A DNA stretch of 64,000 nucleotides, from contig CM042085.1 of the NCBI GenBank assembly GCA_023512835.1, forward strand, positions 37,278,324 to 37,342,323, given 5' to 3'. Shown in pieces: positions 20,741 to 31,899 of the stretch. The DNA comes from Taxillus chinensis. Its lineage: Eukaryota > Streptophyta > Magnoliopsida > Santalales > Loranthaceae. Under the pieces are notes generated by a model. The model was not told the DNA's origin and made no database searches. It saw only the letters and a list, made by a program, of their open reading frames with translations. Position numbers and translations under genes: made by a program. The stretch's first letter is position 1; each line of letters opens with the position of its first letter.

Positions 20741-21470
20741 CAAGGGAGGTGGTGCTCATCGACGCCCTCGAAATTTCAGCTCATGCTCGGCTCCTTATGT
20801 CCGGTCCTCGACGAGCTCTCCGGCCTCTATCGGGCCCGGATCACCTCTTGATCCATGTCGCTAAGCGTCCCTCACGGACACGCTGATACGACTCTGGTAT
20901 CACGGTGAGAGGACACGGGATAGCTCCATCATCGTGAAACGGGTTGCACTGAAGCACTCGCTTGCTCCATCATTTTCCATTCTCTCATGGAAACCTCGAC
21001 TTTTCCCTTTCTACTTAGCGCGTCGGCTACTAAATTTCCCTTTCCGGGCGTGTAGGAGAGCGTGAAGTCAAACATTTGCGGTACTCGACCCACCTCCGTT
21101 GGCGCAAATTTAGGTCTCTCCGGGTGAAGATATCTTGTAGGCTTTTGTGGTCGGTATATACCACAAATTTCTCTCCCAACGAGTAATGTCGCCAAGACTT
21201 CGGGCAAAAATAACTGCTGCTAACTCCCGGTCGTGTGTTGGGTAGTTTTGCTCATGGGACTTGGTTTGTCGCGAGCCATATGTTATGACTTGGCGCTCTT
21301 GCATCGAACACACCCCAGTCAACGCGAGACGCATCACGATACACCTCGAATGGCACTCCCTCTGCGGTAGACTCGGCACCGGTGCGGTAGTTAGGCGAGT
21401 CTTGACTCCCTCGAATACTGCTGGCACTTGTCCGTCCACTCGAATTTGGCTCCCTTAGTGTAAGAGCCGT
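20741..21470 (-). pseudogene. A2 second unit: RNase H and linker
   Basis: The readings [11 protein letters not shown] (about 21350), [18 protein letters not shown] (21230) and QMFDFTLSYTPGKGNLVADALSRKGK (split across frames near 21050) mark the RNase H. The tether toward integrase follows. Several frameshifts break it. Confidence 0.75.
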
Positions 21471-22500
21471 CATAGGTGCGCCAACAGAGAAAACCCTTCC
21501 ACAAACGCCGGTAATACTGCCGGACCCGAGAAACTCCGGATCTCAAAAACATTTGTGGGCCTCTTCCAAGATCTTACGGACTCGATCTTGGTTGGGTCCG
21601 CTCTCAACTCCTTCGGCGAATCTACATGCCTAAGAAAATGCACCTCTCGCGTCCAGGAGTCACACTTCTTAAATTTAGCATACAAGTGATGATCTCGTAG
21701 TGCTGTGGCACCACGGCCAAGTGCTCCTCATGCTCGGCTTGGGTTTTGGAGTACCACAGGATGTCGTCGATGAATACCACCACGAAGGAATCCCAGGTAT
21801 GGGGCAAATACCTGATTCGTTAGATGCATGAACACAGCGGTGCGTTCGTGAGCCCAAAAGGCATCAGCAACCACTCATAGTGTCAGTACTGCACTGAACG
21901 CCGTCTTAGGGATGTCCTCGCTCCACGACCCTCGATTGGTGATATCCCGAGCGCAGATCGATTTTGAGAACCACCGTGCTCCGCTCGATTTGGTCGAATA
22001 AGTCATCAATCCCTGCGGCAAAGGGTACTTGTTCTTTTGGGTTACTTGATTGAACCTTAGATAATCAATGCGAAATCGTGACGAACCATCGGCCTTAGCA
22101 AACAAGACCGGTGCACCCCATGGTGAGGTCTTAGGACGGATAAAACCTTTATCTCCCGTTCCTTTATACGCCACGAAGCTCCCTTGACTCGGCGGGGTCC
22201 CATCGGGTATCTTCTTCTAGTGAGATGGGTCCCACCCACAGCAACGATTGAATCGTGAACTCGACATCACGTGTGGAGGCAGCTCAGCAACTCCCAGGGA
22301 AAGACATCCTGGAAATTCTCGACTACATCTGGCCACCCCTTTTCTCCAAGTTACCTTCCTCCTCAAGGTTAGGGTGGCAAGCTTTATGGGTAATATTGCC
22401 CCGTAGCTCCTCGTCGGTCCGGCTCTCCCGGCGTCCACATCCCGTTCACCCACAGGATACGGGAAGACCACGTGGGTGTAGTAAGCGATACTAGTGCGCC
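21471..22500 (-). pseudogene. A2 second unit: reverse transcriptase
   Basis: RT motifs appear in changing frames: [18 protein letters not shown] (about 22140), GARWFSK (about 21990), [17 protein letters not shown] (21790; catalytic FIDD intact) and the thumb RSWKRPTNVFEIRSF (about 21540). The longest open piece is under 110 codons, compared with 255 in A1, because of dense 1-3 bp indels. Confidence 0.75.
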
Positions 22501-24172
22501 TATGCTTGATCGATCTTAGCTTGAAAGGCCATGGGCGATCCGTCCCCGAGAATCAAGCTAAAGGTCCTCATGGGCATTACGTACAAATCAAATGAGAGGT
22601 CGGCCTCTCTGTCGTAGCGCACACTCTCGACACATTTGGTGGATCGGCTCCACTCCTCCCATTGGGGACTCGACCCTCGGAGAGTCATCGGCCTCCACGT
22701 GATCAGGTCTCGGCTCTCCAAGGACTTAGCAATCGGGGGAGCACGAAGCTCGGGTGTCGAGCTGAATGCGGCAACAACGGTGCGGGATATTAGAATAGTA
22801 CCTCGAACCACGAAGGTCCAGCTCCACCTTCCTCGGAGGGTGATGGTAAATCCTCATTTCAGTGGTGTTGAGGTAGCGCGAACATCTACCCTTGGCTTGC
22901 CCCACCCACTTGGCCTCACTTGCCTTCCCTTTTGCTCCTGCCGTCCTTCGGGAGCGCCCCTCCGATCCTCCTTGTGGTTGCCTCTCCCCCGTGGCGTGGT
23001 GTGGCGGAACCGGCTGGCCCGGCCTGCCAGAGTGCGGCTTTGGGGGCGGGGCCCGAAGTTGGGTTCACCCGCTCCCTTGTCTTCAGGCTTCCGGCTCCCA
23101 TTTGTTCCCCTTCTTTGAAACACACCTTGCTGATGTGTCCCACCTTCCCTGGCTATGACACGTCAGAGTGCTCTTGGGGCACTCCGTTGGCGTCGCCCCG
23201 ACATGCACTGACGGTACACCGCGGAAGTTCCCAGCGACACTCCACTGTCCTCCAGTAACGGGATGCGGGCGGGCCATTGAAGCTTGGCCCCCGTCCCAGG
23301 GAAAAGTCCCCTCCCGGACTCGCCTTCGCCTCTTGGATCGCCGTGCTTGTCGCGCGCGCTGCCCCGTCCGCTCCTGGTGAGCACTCTTCCCCTCCTCCAA
23401 TCCTCTCTCACAATCTTGGCGGTGTCCACGACTTGACATAGGTCTTCGGTCATGACATCTCCACCTTTAGCCGGGGCAGGTTTGAGACCCATGGTAAGCT
23501 TATGGGCCTTCGGGTCCTCCCTTGATATCGTGCAGACGAAAGCGACTCAGCCCCGAAATCTCGCTCGTACTGCGCTTCGGCGCGATCCACTGCTTAAGGG
23601 CTCTTTGAACTCCTCCCGGCACGCCACCCGCTGACTGGAAGGACTCCTCATGGAGCAGCTGGAGGAACTCATTCCAGGCCATGGTCTCCATATCCGACTT
23701 CTGAGATCTTAAGCCACCATTCAAGCTTCCTCTCCAGTTGCCCGGACTAGTAGTCTCACTTTGTCTTCCTCCCGGAGTCGAAGAAAGGAGAACACATGCT
23801 CGTCTGCCGCGGCCGGTGCTCTGCTCCTAGAGGTTCAGCTCCTCCCTTGAACCTTGGTGGATGTTCCTTTCGGACTGCGTCGACACGTCTCCCTCTTCCC
23901 CGCCTCACCGGCGCACCCCTTGCTGCCGGAGGTTACGCACTCACGGGGTGGAGGGGGTGGCAGCACTGTCGTGCCATCATCTCTGGCCCTCCTCGTTTAG
24001 GATCTCTCCCTGAGGTCCTCACGCATGCGCTTGCACGTTCTCTAGGGCCGGACTTGGGCCATGATCCGCTCCGGGGGATCGTCGCCCTCTACGCTGTCCT
24101 CTTCCCTCTCCCGGCACGGGCGAGATTCATCTTCCACCGTGGAGTAGCTTCGGGTTACTTTCTAGGAGGCAT
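22501..24172 (-). pseudogene. A2 second unit: protease and gag
   Basis: Gag begins at the ATG at 24172 (MPPRK-type start). The capsid core lies around 23500-23900. A zinc-knuckle remnant at about 23120-23160 reads CHSQGKVGHISKVC, so Gln replaces the second Cys. The protease region at 22700-22810 reads RGTILISRTVVAAF, then a damaged active site. Indels are dense throughout. Confidence 0.7.
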
Positions 24173-24594
24173 CGTCACATAATTTAAACCAAACTAGGAT
24201 CGGCTTCTCTCAAGCTCTACACGCCCTCGTCCCATGGGCCGGGAGGTACTCAACAACATTTTACATTTAAACACACGGAAAATCACGAAGTACACGACTG
24301 ACGTTCATAGCAACAAGTCTCACGAGAAAATCACCGAATTTCACGGCAACAAGTTTCGGCAACATAGCATGTCCAAACGCAATGCTCATGCCGAAATTAA
24401 ACTAGTGCTCCAATGCCAATGCATGTATGCACCTCGGCCCAAATCAAGTGCCACTACTCCTTGGTGGCAACACCCACAGTACACCCCGAAAACCAGATAG
24501 GACCACGTTGATCGGGCGTGTCCTATCTCTTCCCAAGAGTCTCGAAGCGACCAGGCCTCCCAGCTATCCTAGGTCCACTAGACCATGAACTATC

Positions 24595-24606
24595 GCTCTG
24601 ATACCA
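24595..24606 (-). other. primer binding site of A2 second unit
   Basis: GCTCTGATACCA is the complement of the Met-tRNA primer site and lies three bases before the third LTR. Confidence 0.85.
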
Positions 24607-24609
24607 TAT

Positions 24610-25865
24610 TGTCACGCCCGATTTCCTTCCCCTTGGGAAATGAGTAGTGGCGCCCATCCCCAACGCCCGAAGGGACAAGGGGTTGGTGCGAGCACCTTAA
24701 AAGGACTTCCCACGGGTCTTTGTCCCAAACACTGCAAATCGGTAACATGCCAGGGCATATCGATTCCCCAGACCATGCACACAAGCACAAATTGAATAAA
24801 CATCTCATTTTATTTCATTTGAACTAAATGTTAATTCTGACCAGTCGGGGAAAAACCCACTGAAACCGTCAATAAAACCAAACCAAAATCAAACACGCAA
24901 AACCGGATCTGAAAGGAAATAATATAAAGCTTTCGGCCTCGGGGCCCAGCTCCTCGGCACTTCACCTCTGCTCTTAAACCACTGAAAAGAGCGGTTTATA
25001 GGAGGGTGAGACGAACCACGGCTCGGTAGGGATCCCGTCTCCCCGGACCCGTCCCGGCGTGCTGACATGCGTGATATGTGTATGCTTGTGCTCGTGTTGT
25101 GCCCTAAGGCTAGCAACGCAAACATCACCGATAAACCTTCTTTACACCGAACCGCGCGAAGAGCGGAGGACACCCCGCCACCACGGCGACATGACATACC
25201 ACATTCGAGCGAATGTTGCGTGGACACCAGATCCGACATTTTCCACCGAGTCGAATATGGTCGACCACCTCCTCGGGAGCCATATCTCTGCCCTCGGGAA
25301 TGGGTGTAGACTTAGCCCACCGTGAGTGCTGCAGAGACTCGGGACCACGTCCTGGCCAAATCTCAAAGGGGTCCGGCTATTGTGCACAGCCCATATCTCG
25401 GCTCGGTCAAACGGATCGACGAACAGCCATAGCATTACATCTCGACATGTAAACTCGGCACAGCATTTACACTTTATCTCGGAAGGACCAACATGGTCAG
25501 ATACGATCACCACCATCGGCCTGCATGGGCTAAAAAATCAAATACAAATCCAAACACGGTACACACCCCGGTCACACGGTATATCATCGAGCACTCGTAT
25601 ACAAGGTCTCACCGGGCGTTATATTGAATACATGGCATGCGAGGCCTCACGTACGATTTTATCGAACACATGGTGTGCGGACCTGTAGACATTTCATGAA
25701 CACACAGTGTGCATAAACAAACCAAATCCTCGAATGGTCAAACATCAAATCAACGGAACATGCCCTGAAGCTGACATCACGATAGGAGATCCACGCATAT
25801 GGTTACGTATATATATACGGTGAATATCCTAAAGCTGAGAGGAGAGTTTGGAAGGACATGAATCC
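24610..25865 (-). mobile_element. A2 right LTR, 3' portion, runs into assembly gap
   Basis: It begins TGTCACGCCCG and follows the LTR at 17273 through the splice-acceptor region, the damaged hairpin (about 25780) and the donor region near 25860, where the Ns begin. Its U3 is not in the window. Many small indels separate it from the middle LTR. Confidence 0.8.
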
Positions 25866-26365
25866 NNNNNNNNNNNNNNNNNNNNNNNNNNNNNNNNNNN
25901 NNNNNNNNNNNNNNNNNNNNNNNNNNNNNNNNNNNNNNNNNNNNNNNNNNNNNNNNNNNNNNNNNNNNNNNNNNNNNNNNNNNNNNNNNNNNNNNNNNNN
26001 NNNNNNNNNNNNNNNNNNNNNNNNNNNNNNNNNNNNNNNNNNNNNNNNNNNNNNNNNNNNNNNNNNNNNNNNNNNNNNNNNNNNNNNNNNNNNNNNNNNN
26101 NNNNNNNNNNNNNNNNNNNNNNNNNNNNNNNNNNNNNNNNNNNNNNNNNNNNNNNNNNNNNNNNNNNNNNNNNNNNNNNNNNNNNNNNNNNNNNNNNNNN
26201 NNNNNNNNNNNNNNNNNNNNNNNNNNNNNNNNNNNNNNNNNNNNNNNNNNNNNNNNNNNNNNNNNNNNNNNNNNNNNNNNNNNNNNNNNNNNNNNNNNNN
26301 NNNNNNNNNNNNNNNNNNNNNNNNNNNNNNNNNNNNNNNNNNNNNNNNNNNNNNNNNNNNNNNNN
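25866..26365. other. assembly gap of exactly 500 N
   Basis: The run is a round 500 Ns, the usual placeholder for a gap of unknown size. Open frames crossing it have no meaning. Confidence 0.98.
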
Positions 26366-27298
26366 GTTCGCTCTATCATTGTTCACTCATGAATCCTAAT
26401 ATGGCCAAATCATATGCTCTTTAATTAATCTTAGCTACGTTGTTCAGCAAGACGGTTTCGCTATGTTGACTTATATGAACCTGTGTATTGCTATCTAACA
26501 TATGCCCTGATTCAGTAATATTGATCACTTTCACGTTGCATACGTCTACTACATTCTTAGCCATGCATGAGTTCTGTTTCTCATTGGTTCGGATTATGTT
26601 GTTTCTCACTGATTATCATCTCTAATCCGTACTAATCCTTGCCTGTTAAGCTTCTGTATTTTCAGTATATCTTTATTTAGCTACAGGTTCAGATTTTCTT
26701 TGCAATCGTATCGATTAATCCAATCCATAGTCTCGGATTTGAAGTGTTGTGGTACTTCTTTTCTCTTCGACTTTTTGACTGCAAAGGAATCTACTCTACT
26801 CTCTCACCAAACTCTGTTTACGACGGACAAGGTCTATTATTCATCCGGATACTCTTTTATGAATATTATTTACTCCGGATGAGTGTCGGCTCTTTCCTCC
26901 GGACTCCTGACATTGTTCAATTGTGACAATCCACGTATACTCATATGTCGCATGCTTTTGAGGAGAAATAATGATGATTCATTAAATGCAAATCTCGGGT
27001 TGCACACACACTACTCTGGATGGCAACCAGTTGTAATCTCTACTTGGTCATGCGGTCTCCACGACATCGTTTTATTCGGAGACGCCTCGATATCCAGACT
27101 TATGACATCAGCATGTCGCGTGGGTCCCTATCTCTCTCGCACATTTCTAGACCCGCTGACATTTGCGGACTCGGTCCTATATGTTCTGATCATTCCTGCG
27201 AAGCACGAGTATTGCTCATTTCAAATCCCTAAACCTCTCGTTGCTCCTTCCACTGTCAAGACCTCACCTTTCCTCTTATCCTTCCCATCCAATCTACA

Positions 27299-30029
27299 AT
27301 GGCACCCAGAATCTCTCTTTCCGGCGTTAATCCTGGCCATCTAGTTGATTGGAATGCTATTTCTGATCCTCCGGATTGGTTTTTCCAGCTTCGCCCTCTT
27401 CTTGAAGCCTCGCACATACTCAGCCTGGTCTCCAATCCCGTCGATCTTCTTATCAATGACATTCTTGAGTATTACCAACGGATTCGCTGCACCACCGATT
27501 CCATAACCTCTTATGGCCGCGGTGAATCCATCATCATCACTCCGGATGTTCTCCGCGCTGCTCTCCACCTACCTCTTGGTGAACCAGAGCGCTCGGATGC
27601 CGATCCAATGGCGGCTTCTATGGGTTGCACGAACAAAGGGAAGGAATACAAGGTGAAATCCTTCCAGGGTCGCTATCGATGTATGGCGACTATTCTAAGT
27701 CGATGCCTACTGGCTCGCACATCCGCCCTGGACTCTGTTCCGTACGACCTTCTTCTGGGCATGTATGGCGTTTTTGAAGGTCTTCCGATGGATTGGGGGA
27801 TGTTCTTATTTCGTTTGCTGCAGAATGGTCCCAAAAACCATTCCTTCGGGCGCATCCTCAGCATTGTCTTCCGGCATCTACGTCCGGATCATTTTGCCCG
27901 ATTTGCCGCTGTCTCGTTTCCCTCGGCTTACTACCTCCGTTACCTTACGCCGGACGGGAACATGACCGCTCGCTGACCCACTGTAGCTCTCCGCATTCTC
28001 CCTGCCTCGGAACAACAAGGCAGCTCTGTTGGTGACCCCTCTGACAGCCAAGCCCACGAGGTCAGTTCTGCACACCGATCCTCCCGGATTTGGTCCGTTG
28101 CTGTGCCCTCCCACTCACGGGCCTCCCAGCTAAGCGTCCGTGCTGACCCGTCCGAGGTTGTGGGGCCCTCTCAGCACAGTGCGTCTAAAGCTGTTTCCTC
28201 AGCCCCCTCTGCCGCTAATGTCCCCACTCCCTCCACATCCGCTATAGCTGCTGCGGTTGATAACGCTGTTGCCGTCGCCACCGCCGATGTCCCGCCGCTT
28301 CTCCAGGAAGCCCCTTTGCCTCCCCTACCTCAACCCCGAGATTACCTTGACCATCTCTCCGCCGGCACCTTAACGGACCTCTGGCTCCGTTTCAGCCTAG
28401 CCCACACCTCCTCCATTCCTGACACCAATCTCCGGGTGTTTTACACACGCAATACTCAATCCCCGGAGACCATGATCATCTGGAACCTGGACCAAGGCTT
28501 TCTTACGCCGGCTGCCATTCCCGATGTGCCGTTCCCCACACCCTCCGGCCTAGTCCCTGCTGCACGGAGTCCTTCCCCTGCTAAGGCTGGACCTTCTTCT
28601 CCTGCCGCCGCGATTCCCGTGGTTGACTTATCTGGTCAAAGCGGGTCCCTTGCTCCGGATGCCTCCAATGCTCAGGATGCCTCCGATGCTCCGGATGCCT
28701 CTGATACTTCGGATGCTCCTGCTGCTGCTGATACTCCTGCGGACTCCTCTGCCCAACGCACTCCTGCTCCTATTCATGCGGGGGAGTCCTCCAAAGCTCC
28801 GGAGTTAGTCCTTGGGCGTGCCTCTTTTGGCACGGTCCACTCCGACGCTGTGCTTTCTGCCCAGCTGGACCGACACGCCCAAGCTCAAAGCGCCCAAATT
28901 TCCGCCATCGCTGCCAAAGTTGATGCCCTCGGCGCCCAACTCCTCTCCGCTCTCACCGACTCCTCCACTTCCATGGAGCGGAAAATGGATCTTGTCGCCA
29001 CCTCCGTCCATTCACCGTCTACTTCCTTCGCGGATCCGGCGCATACGATGGCTCGTCCTCCTGTTGCTTCCCGGCGATCTGCCAAACCGGGGGAGAGAGT
29101 GTCATCTGATCCGTCTACTCCTTCTGCCCCACAACCATCTACTCGGACTGAGAAGCGGCCTACCACTTCAGTGCTTCAGGGAGTTCAAATTCCCAAACGA
29201 AGCCGCTTCTCTCAACCAAGCTCCTCTACTGCACCTCCAGCTCCTCCTCCCTTCTCCTCATCCGCAGCTGATACCTTCCTCCCCTCCTATGCGGAGTTTG
29301 ACCCGTCTGATGCGGATGGAAGCTTGCGCAAGGCAATGAAAGCCTATCTTGCGTCTTCTGCGAGAGAAGATGTCTTTCTGAAATGTACCCTTTCTCTCTG
29401 GCCGACATTCGACTCTTTGTTCGGAGAAAGGACTCTTTACTACAGAAGACATTGACAACTTCTCGAGAGCTGCTAAAATGGAGATGAGGCTGTTTCCATC
29501 TCTCTACGAAGATGGGCACTTGTTCGACGTTCTGCCATGTTGGAATGAGGGCTATCTTCCCAGTGTGGAGCTAATTCAGTCTTTCATTGACGGAACTGCT
29601 GAGGATAGCAAGCCATGAAAAACTCTCTCAACCATCCTCATTTCGTACCGGATCATGTCGCCACACTTCATGATGGCTGTCTTCATGATTCAGTCCAAGC
29701 AAATGATTCTCATTGATTCTCATCAGATTATGGAGCACTTCGTTAGGAAGAATCAATGGGAACCTCTGTGTATCAGGCTGACTGAAGCCGTGAAGAAAGC
29801 CGGATTATATGAAGAGTTGGGCATCACACCCCTGCGTCCGACTGAGAAACTCAAGGCGACATTCCGGGGCAAGAAGCAAATGCCACAACAGCCGGATGGA
29901 GATAGCTGTGGAGCCTTTGTCTGTCACTTCATCAAGTCGTTCTTAATTGTGGACAAACATTGGAGCCAACACTCCACCTTTACGATGAAGCAGACAATGG
30001 AGCTAAGAGAGAGAAGGCAACAACTATGA
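27299..30029 (+). pseudogene. E accessory gene: plant-transposon-type domain, linker, Ulp1-like protease
   Basis: The ATG at 27299 opens 225 codons (GHLVDWNAISDPPDWFFQL, AASMGCTNKGKEYKVKSF, CMATILSRCLLARTSALDSV). One in-frame TGA at 27974 separates this from 450 more codons in the same frame: a Pro/Ser/Ala-rich linker with DASDAP-type repeats, DYLDHL and LRVFYTR blocks, and a helical stretch. A frameshift near 29455 leads to the protease-like part: EDIDNFSRAAKMEM, then PHFMMAVF (His), MILIDSH (Asp) and QQPDGDSCGAFVCHF (Gln and Cys). That is the His-Asp-Gln-Cys layout of C48/Ulp1 SUMO proteases. The substrate is unknown. It is broken by a stop and two frameshifts. Confidence 0.7.
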
Positions 30030-30193
30030 TCTTCAAGTATAGTAAGCCTTGTGTACCTTAGTGAAAAACTTGTATTAAGGCTGAATTGTATTTAGTTGCT
30101 GATTAATGAAATTGGTTGTGTTGCGTATTCTGTATGTTATTCTTTTGCATTGCTTACCAGATCAGATTACAAAGGGTTTGGGCATATCCATAA

Positions 30194-30204
30194 TTGGGGG
30201 AGAT
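30194..30204 (+). other. polypurine tract of E
   Basis: TTGGGGGAGAT, directly before TGTTGG, is the form seen at the 3' LTR of many plant copia elements. It ties the LTR to the upstream accessory gene. Confidence 0.75.
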
Positions 30205-31409
30205 TGTTGGATCAAACCCAGAATTTGGATAATGCTGATCAAGCCTTATATAATTTGATCTGAGATCTTTTGTGTTTATTTGATCATTGCAGAAGATATG
30301 TTACTAATCCAGAAATGCACTCGTGAGAGCAAAGCTAAGGACAGGATACATAATCCTGATCCGGACAAGAGTGAGTGTCGTCAAACACTTGGTAAATAAC
30401 CAAGTAACAAATACATACGGAATAAGGAACATTCGTACGGACTAAGAACTTAAAGGATAAGTGCGGAGTAAGGAAACCAGATGCGGAGTAAGGAATCCGG
30501 ATCTATTACTCGCCCGGAGTAAGGAACTTACATACGGAGTAAGGAACTTACATACGGAGTAAGGAAATTACATACGGAGTAAGGAACTTACATGCGGAGT
30601 AAGAAAGCGCTGACACGAAATAAGTTATCAGACTTTTCAAGACTCGCCCGGAGTAAGGAACTTACATACGGAGTAAGGAATTTACATACGGAGTAAGGAA
30701 CTTACATGCGGAGTAAGGAAGCGCTGACACGGACTAAGGATTCCAGTACTAAATAGATACGGAGTAAGCAACCACTGACACGGAGTAAGGTTCCGAGCTT
30801 CATTACCTACGGAGTAAGGAAAATTACACCGGACCAAGAAGACACTGCTTCAATTAAACCGCATTTAATGTTATCAGCTCGTGGTGTCCCGATGTAAGAC
30901 AAATTTATTGAGAACCTGAAGAATCTTACACGTGGATCATCCGGATATGTGGACACAACCTTAATTGTATATGGGAACTCACAAAGACACTTATACTCTT
31001 CAAGTCCAAGATCTTGAGCTCCACAATCCGCAGCAGTCAAGGCAGAGAGATTACCGAGGGATAGTTAGTGCTGAACGCATTCTGGAACTTCAAGTTCCAA
31101 GGTTGTCTCTTAGGAATGTTTTTGTATAAATATTCATACTTGTATGTTATCAAAAAAAAAAGAGGTTTTTCCATCTTTGGAGATAGAAGTTGGCTAGTGT
31201 GTGAGTTCATTTGTAAACAGAGTGTAAGAGAGTCTTGCTTCTATTTTGTTGTATTCATCTCGTGATAATAAAACAAAATACTTCCACTATCTGGTTATCT
31301 TCCGCAGTGATTCTATCACTTAACTGGATAAGTGTTTGTGTCTTAAGAGAGAAAAAAAGATTTTCAGTAAGAGCCTATTCACCCCCCTCTAGGCTCCAAG
31401 GGACCATCA
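30205..31409 (+). mobile_element. 3' LTR of E (1205 bp)
   Basis: It starts TGTTGGATCAAACC and ends GGGACCATCA. The end is recognised by similarity to the D LTR end. It contains a 20-bp minisatellite (30421-30840) and an A-rich stretch near 31150. No 5' copy is visible. Confidence 0.7.
30421..30840 (+). repeat. minisatellite in E LTR
   Basis: The unit CGGAGTAAGGAACTTACATA and shorter variants (CGGAGTAAGGAA) recur more than a dozen times, with larger blocks duplicated (30520-30610 versus 30650-30720). Confidence 0.85.
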
Positions 31410-31899
31410 GTTACCTCATAAACCATGAATTTCACTCAAGGGCTAGAAAGAGGCTTTTCTCATCTTTTTTTTTTGGAATTTCTTTTCACTCAACTCTAAG
31501 GGTCACTAAGTGTTATCTTAGCATGTTATGCTCAGCTAATATTCAAACTCTAGCTCCAAAAACATGGTGGTATCATTCAAGAGATAAAGACATGATTAAA
31601 CCAAATCATAACACACCTTAATCACTTTAACACCCTTATCACAACATGATACTAATGTGACATAAAACTTTAAAATTAAAATTTAAAATTTAAGGCAAAA
31701 TTGCGTACCTAGTATCCATGCCTCTCCACATGCAAATCACACATTCAAGCAGCTCAAACAATCACACAAAATAAAAATGGCAACTAACAACAAAACAATC
31801 ACACAACATAAAGGACAAACAAGTGGCTTAAGTCACTCCCCACACCACACTTAAAGTATGCTATGTCCTCATGGCATAGAGTAGGGAGTAGGAAGAGAC
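31410..31899 (-). other. F 3' untranslated region
   Basis: About 490 AT-rich bases follow the env-position gene. They include the CACACCACACTTAAAG landmark. No gene is seen. Confidence 0.6.

Larger units (their letters stand above)
15075..25865 (-). mobile_element. A2: tandem chromovirus array (LTR-internal-LTR-internal-LTR)
   Basis: Three same-direction LTRs (15075-15311 truncated, 17273-19236, 24610 into the gap) separate two internal regions. The first internal region (15312-17272) keeps only protease and gag. The second (19237-24609) keeps the whole gag-pol. The middle LTR serves as 5' LTR for the left unit (primer site at 17258) and as 3' LTR for the right one (altered polypurine tract at 19237). 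Such arrays arise by unequal LTR recombination between copies. Confidence 0.8.
26366..31409 (+). mobile_element. E: copia-like retroelement, 3' part with accessory gene and 3' LTR
   Basis: From left to right: a gap-truncated non-coding leader (26366-27298), a large accessory gene (27299-30029), a polypurine tract (30194) and a 1205-bp LTR (30205-31409). The tract and the LTR end (CACCCCCCTCTAGGCTC, compare CACCCCCCCTCTAGACTC in D) resemble SIRE/copia elements, in which an extra gene sits between RNase H and the 3' LTR. That assignment is inferred, since gag-pol is not visible. The right flank is GTTAC; it adjoins F, so E probably inserted into the F 3' end. Confidence 0.6.

Noticed and set aside
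25777..26424. Four long open frames on both strands
   Set aside because: They run through the 500-N gap and consist of undefined residues.
27299..29455. Host protein-coding gene
   Set aside because: It is interrupted by a stop, has a truncated second copy at 2973, shares its architecture with the F env-position gene, and lies directly before an LTR.
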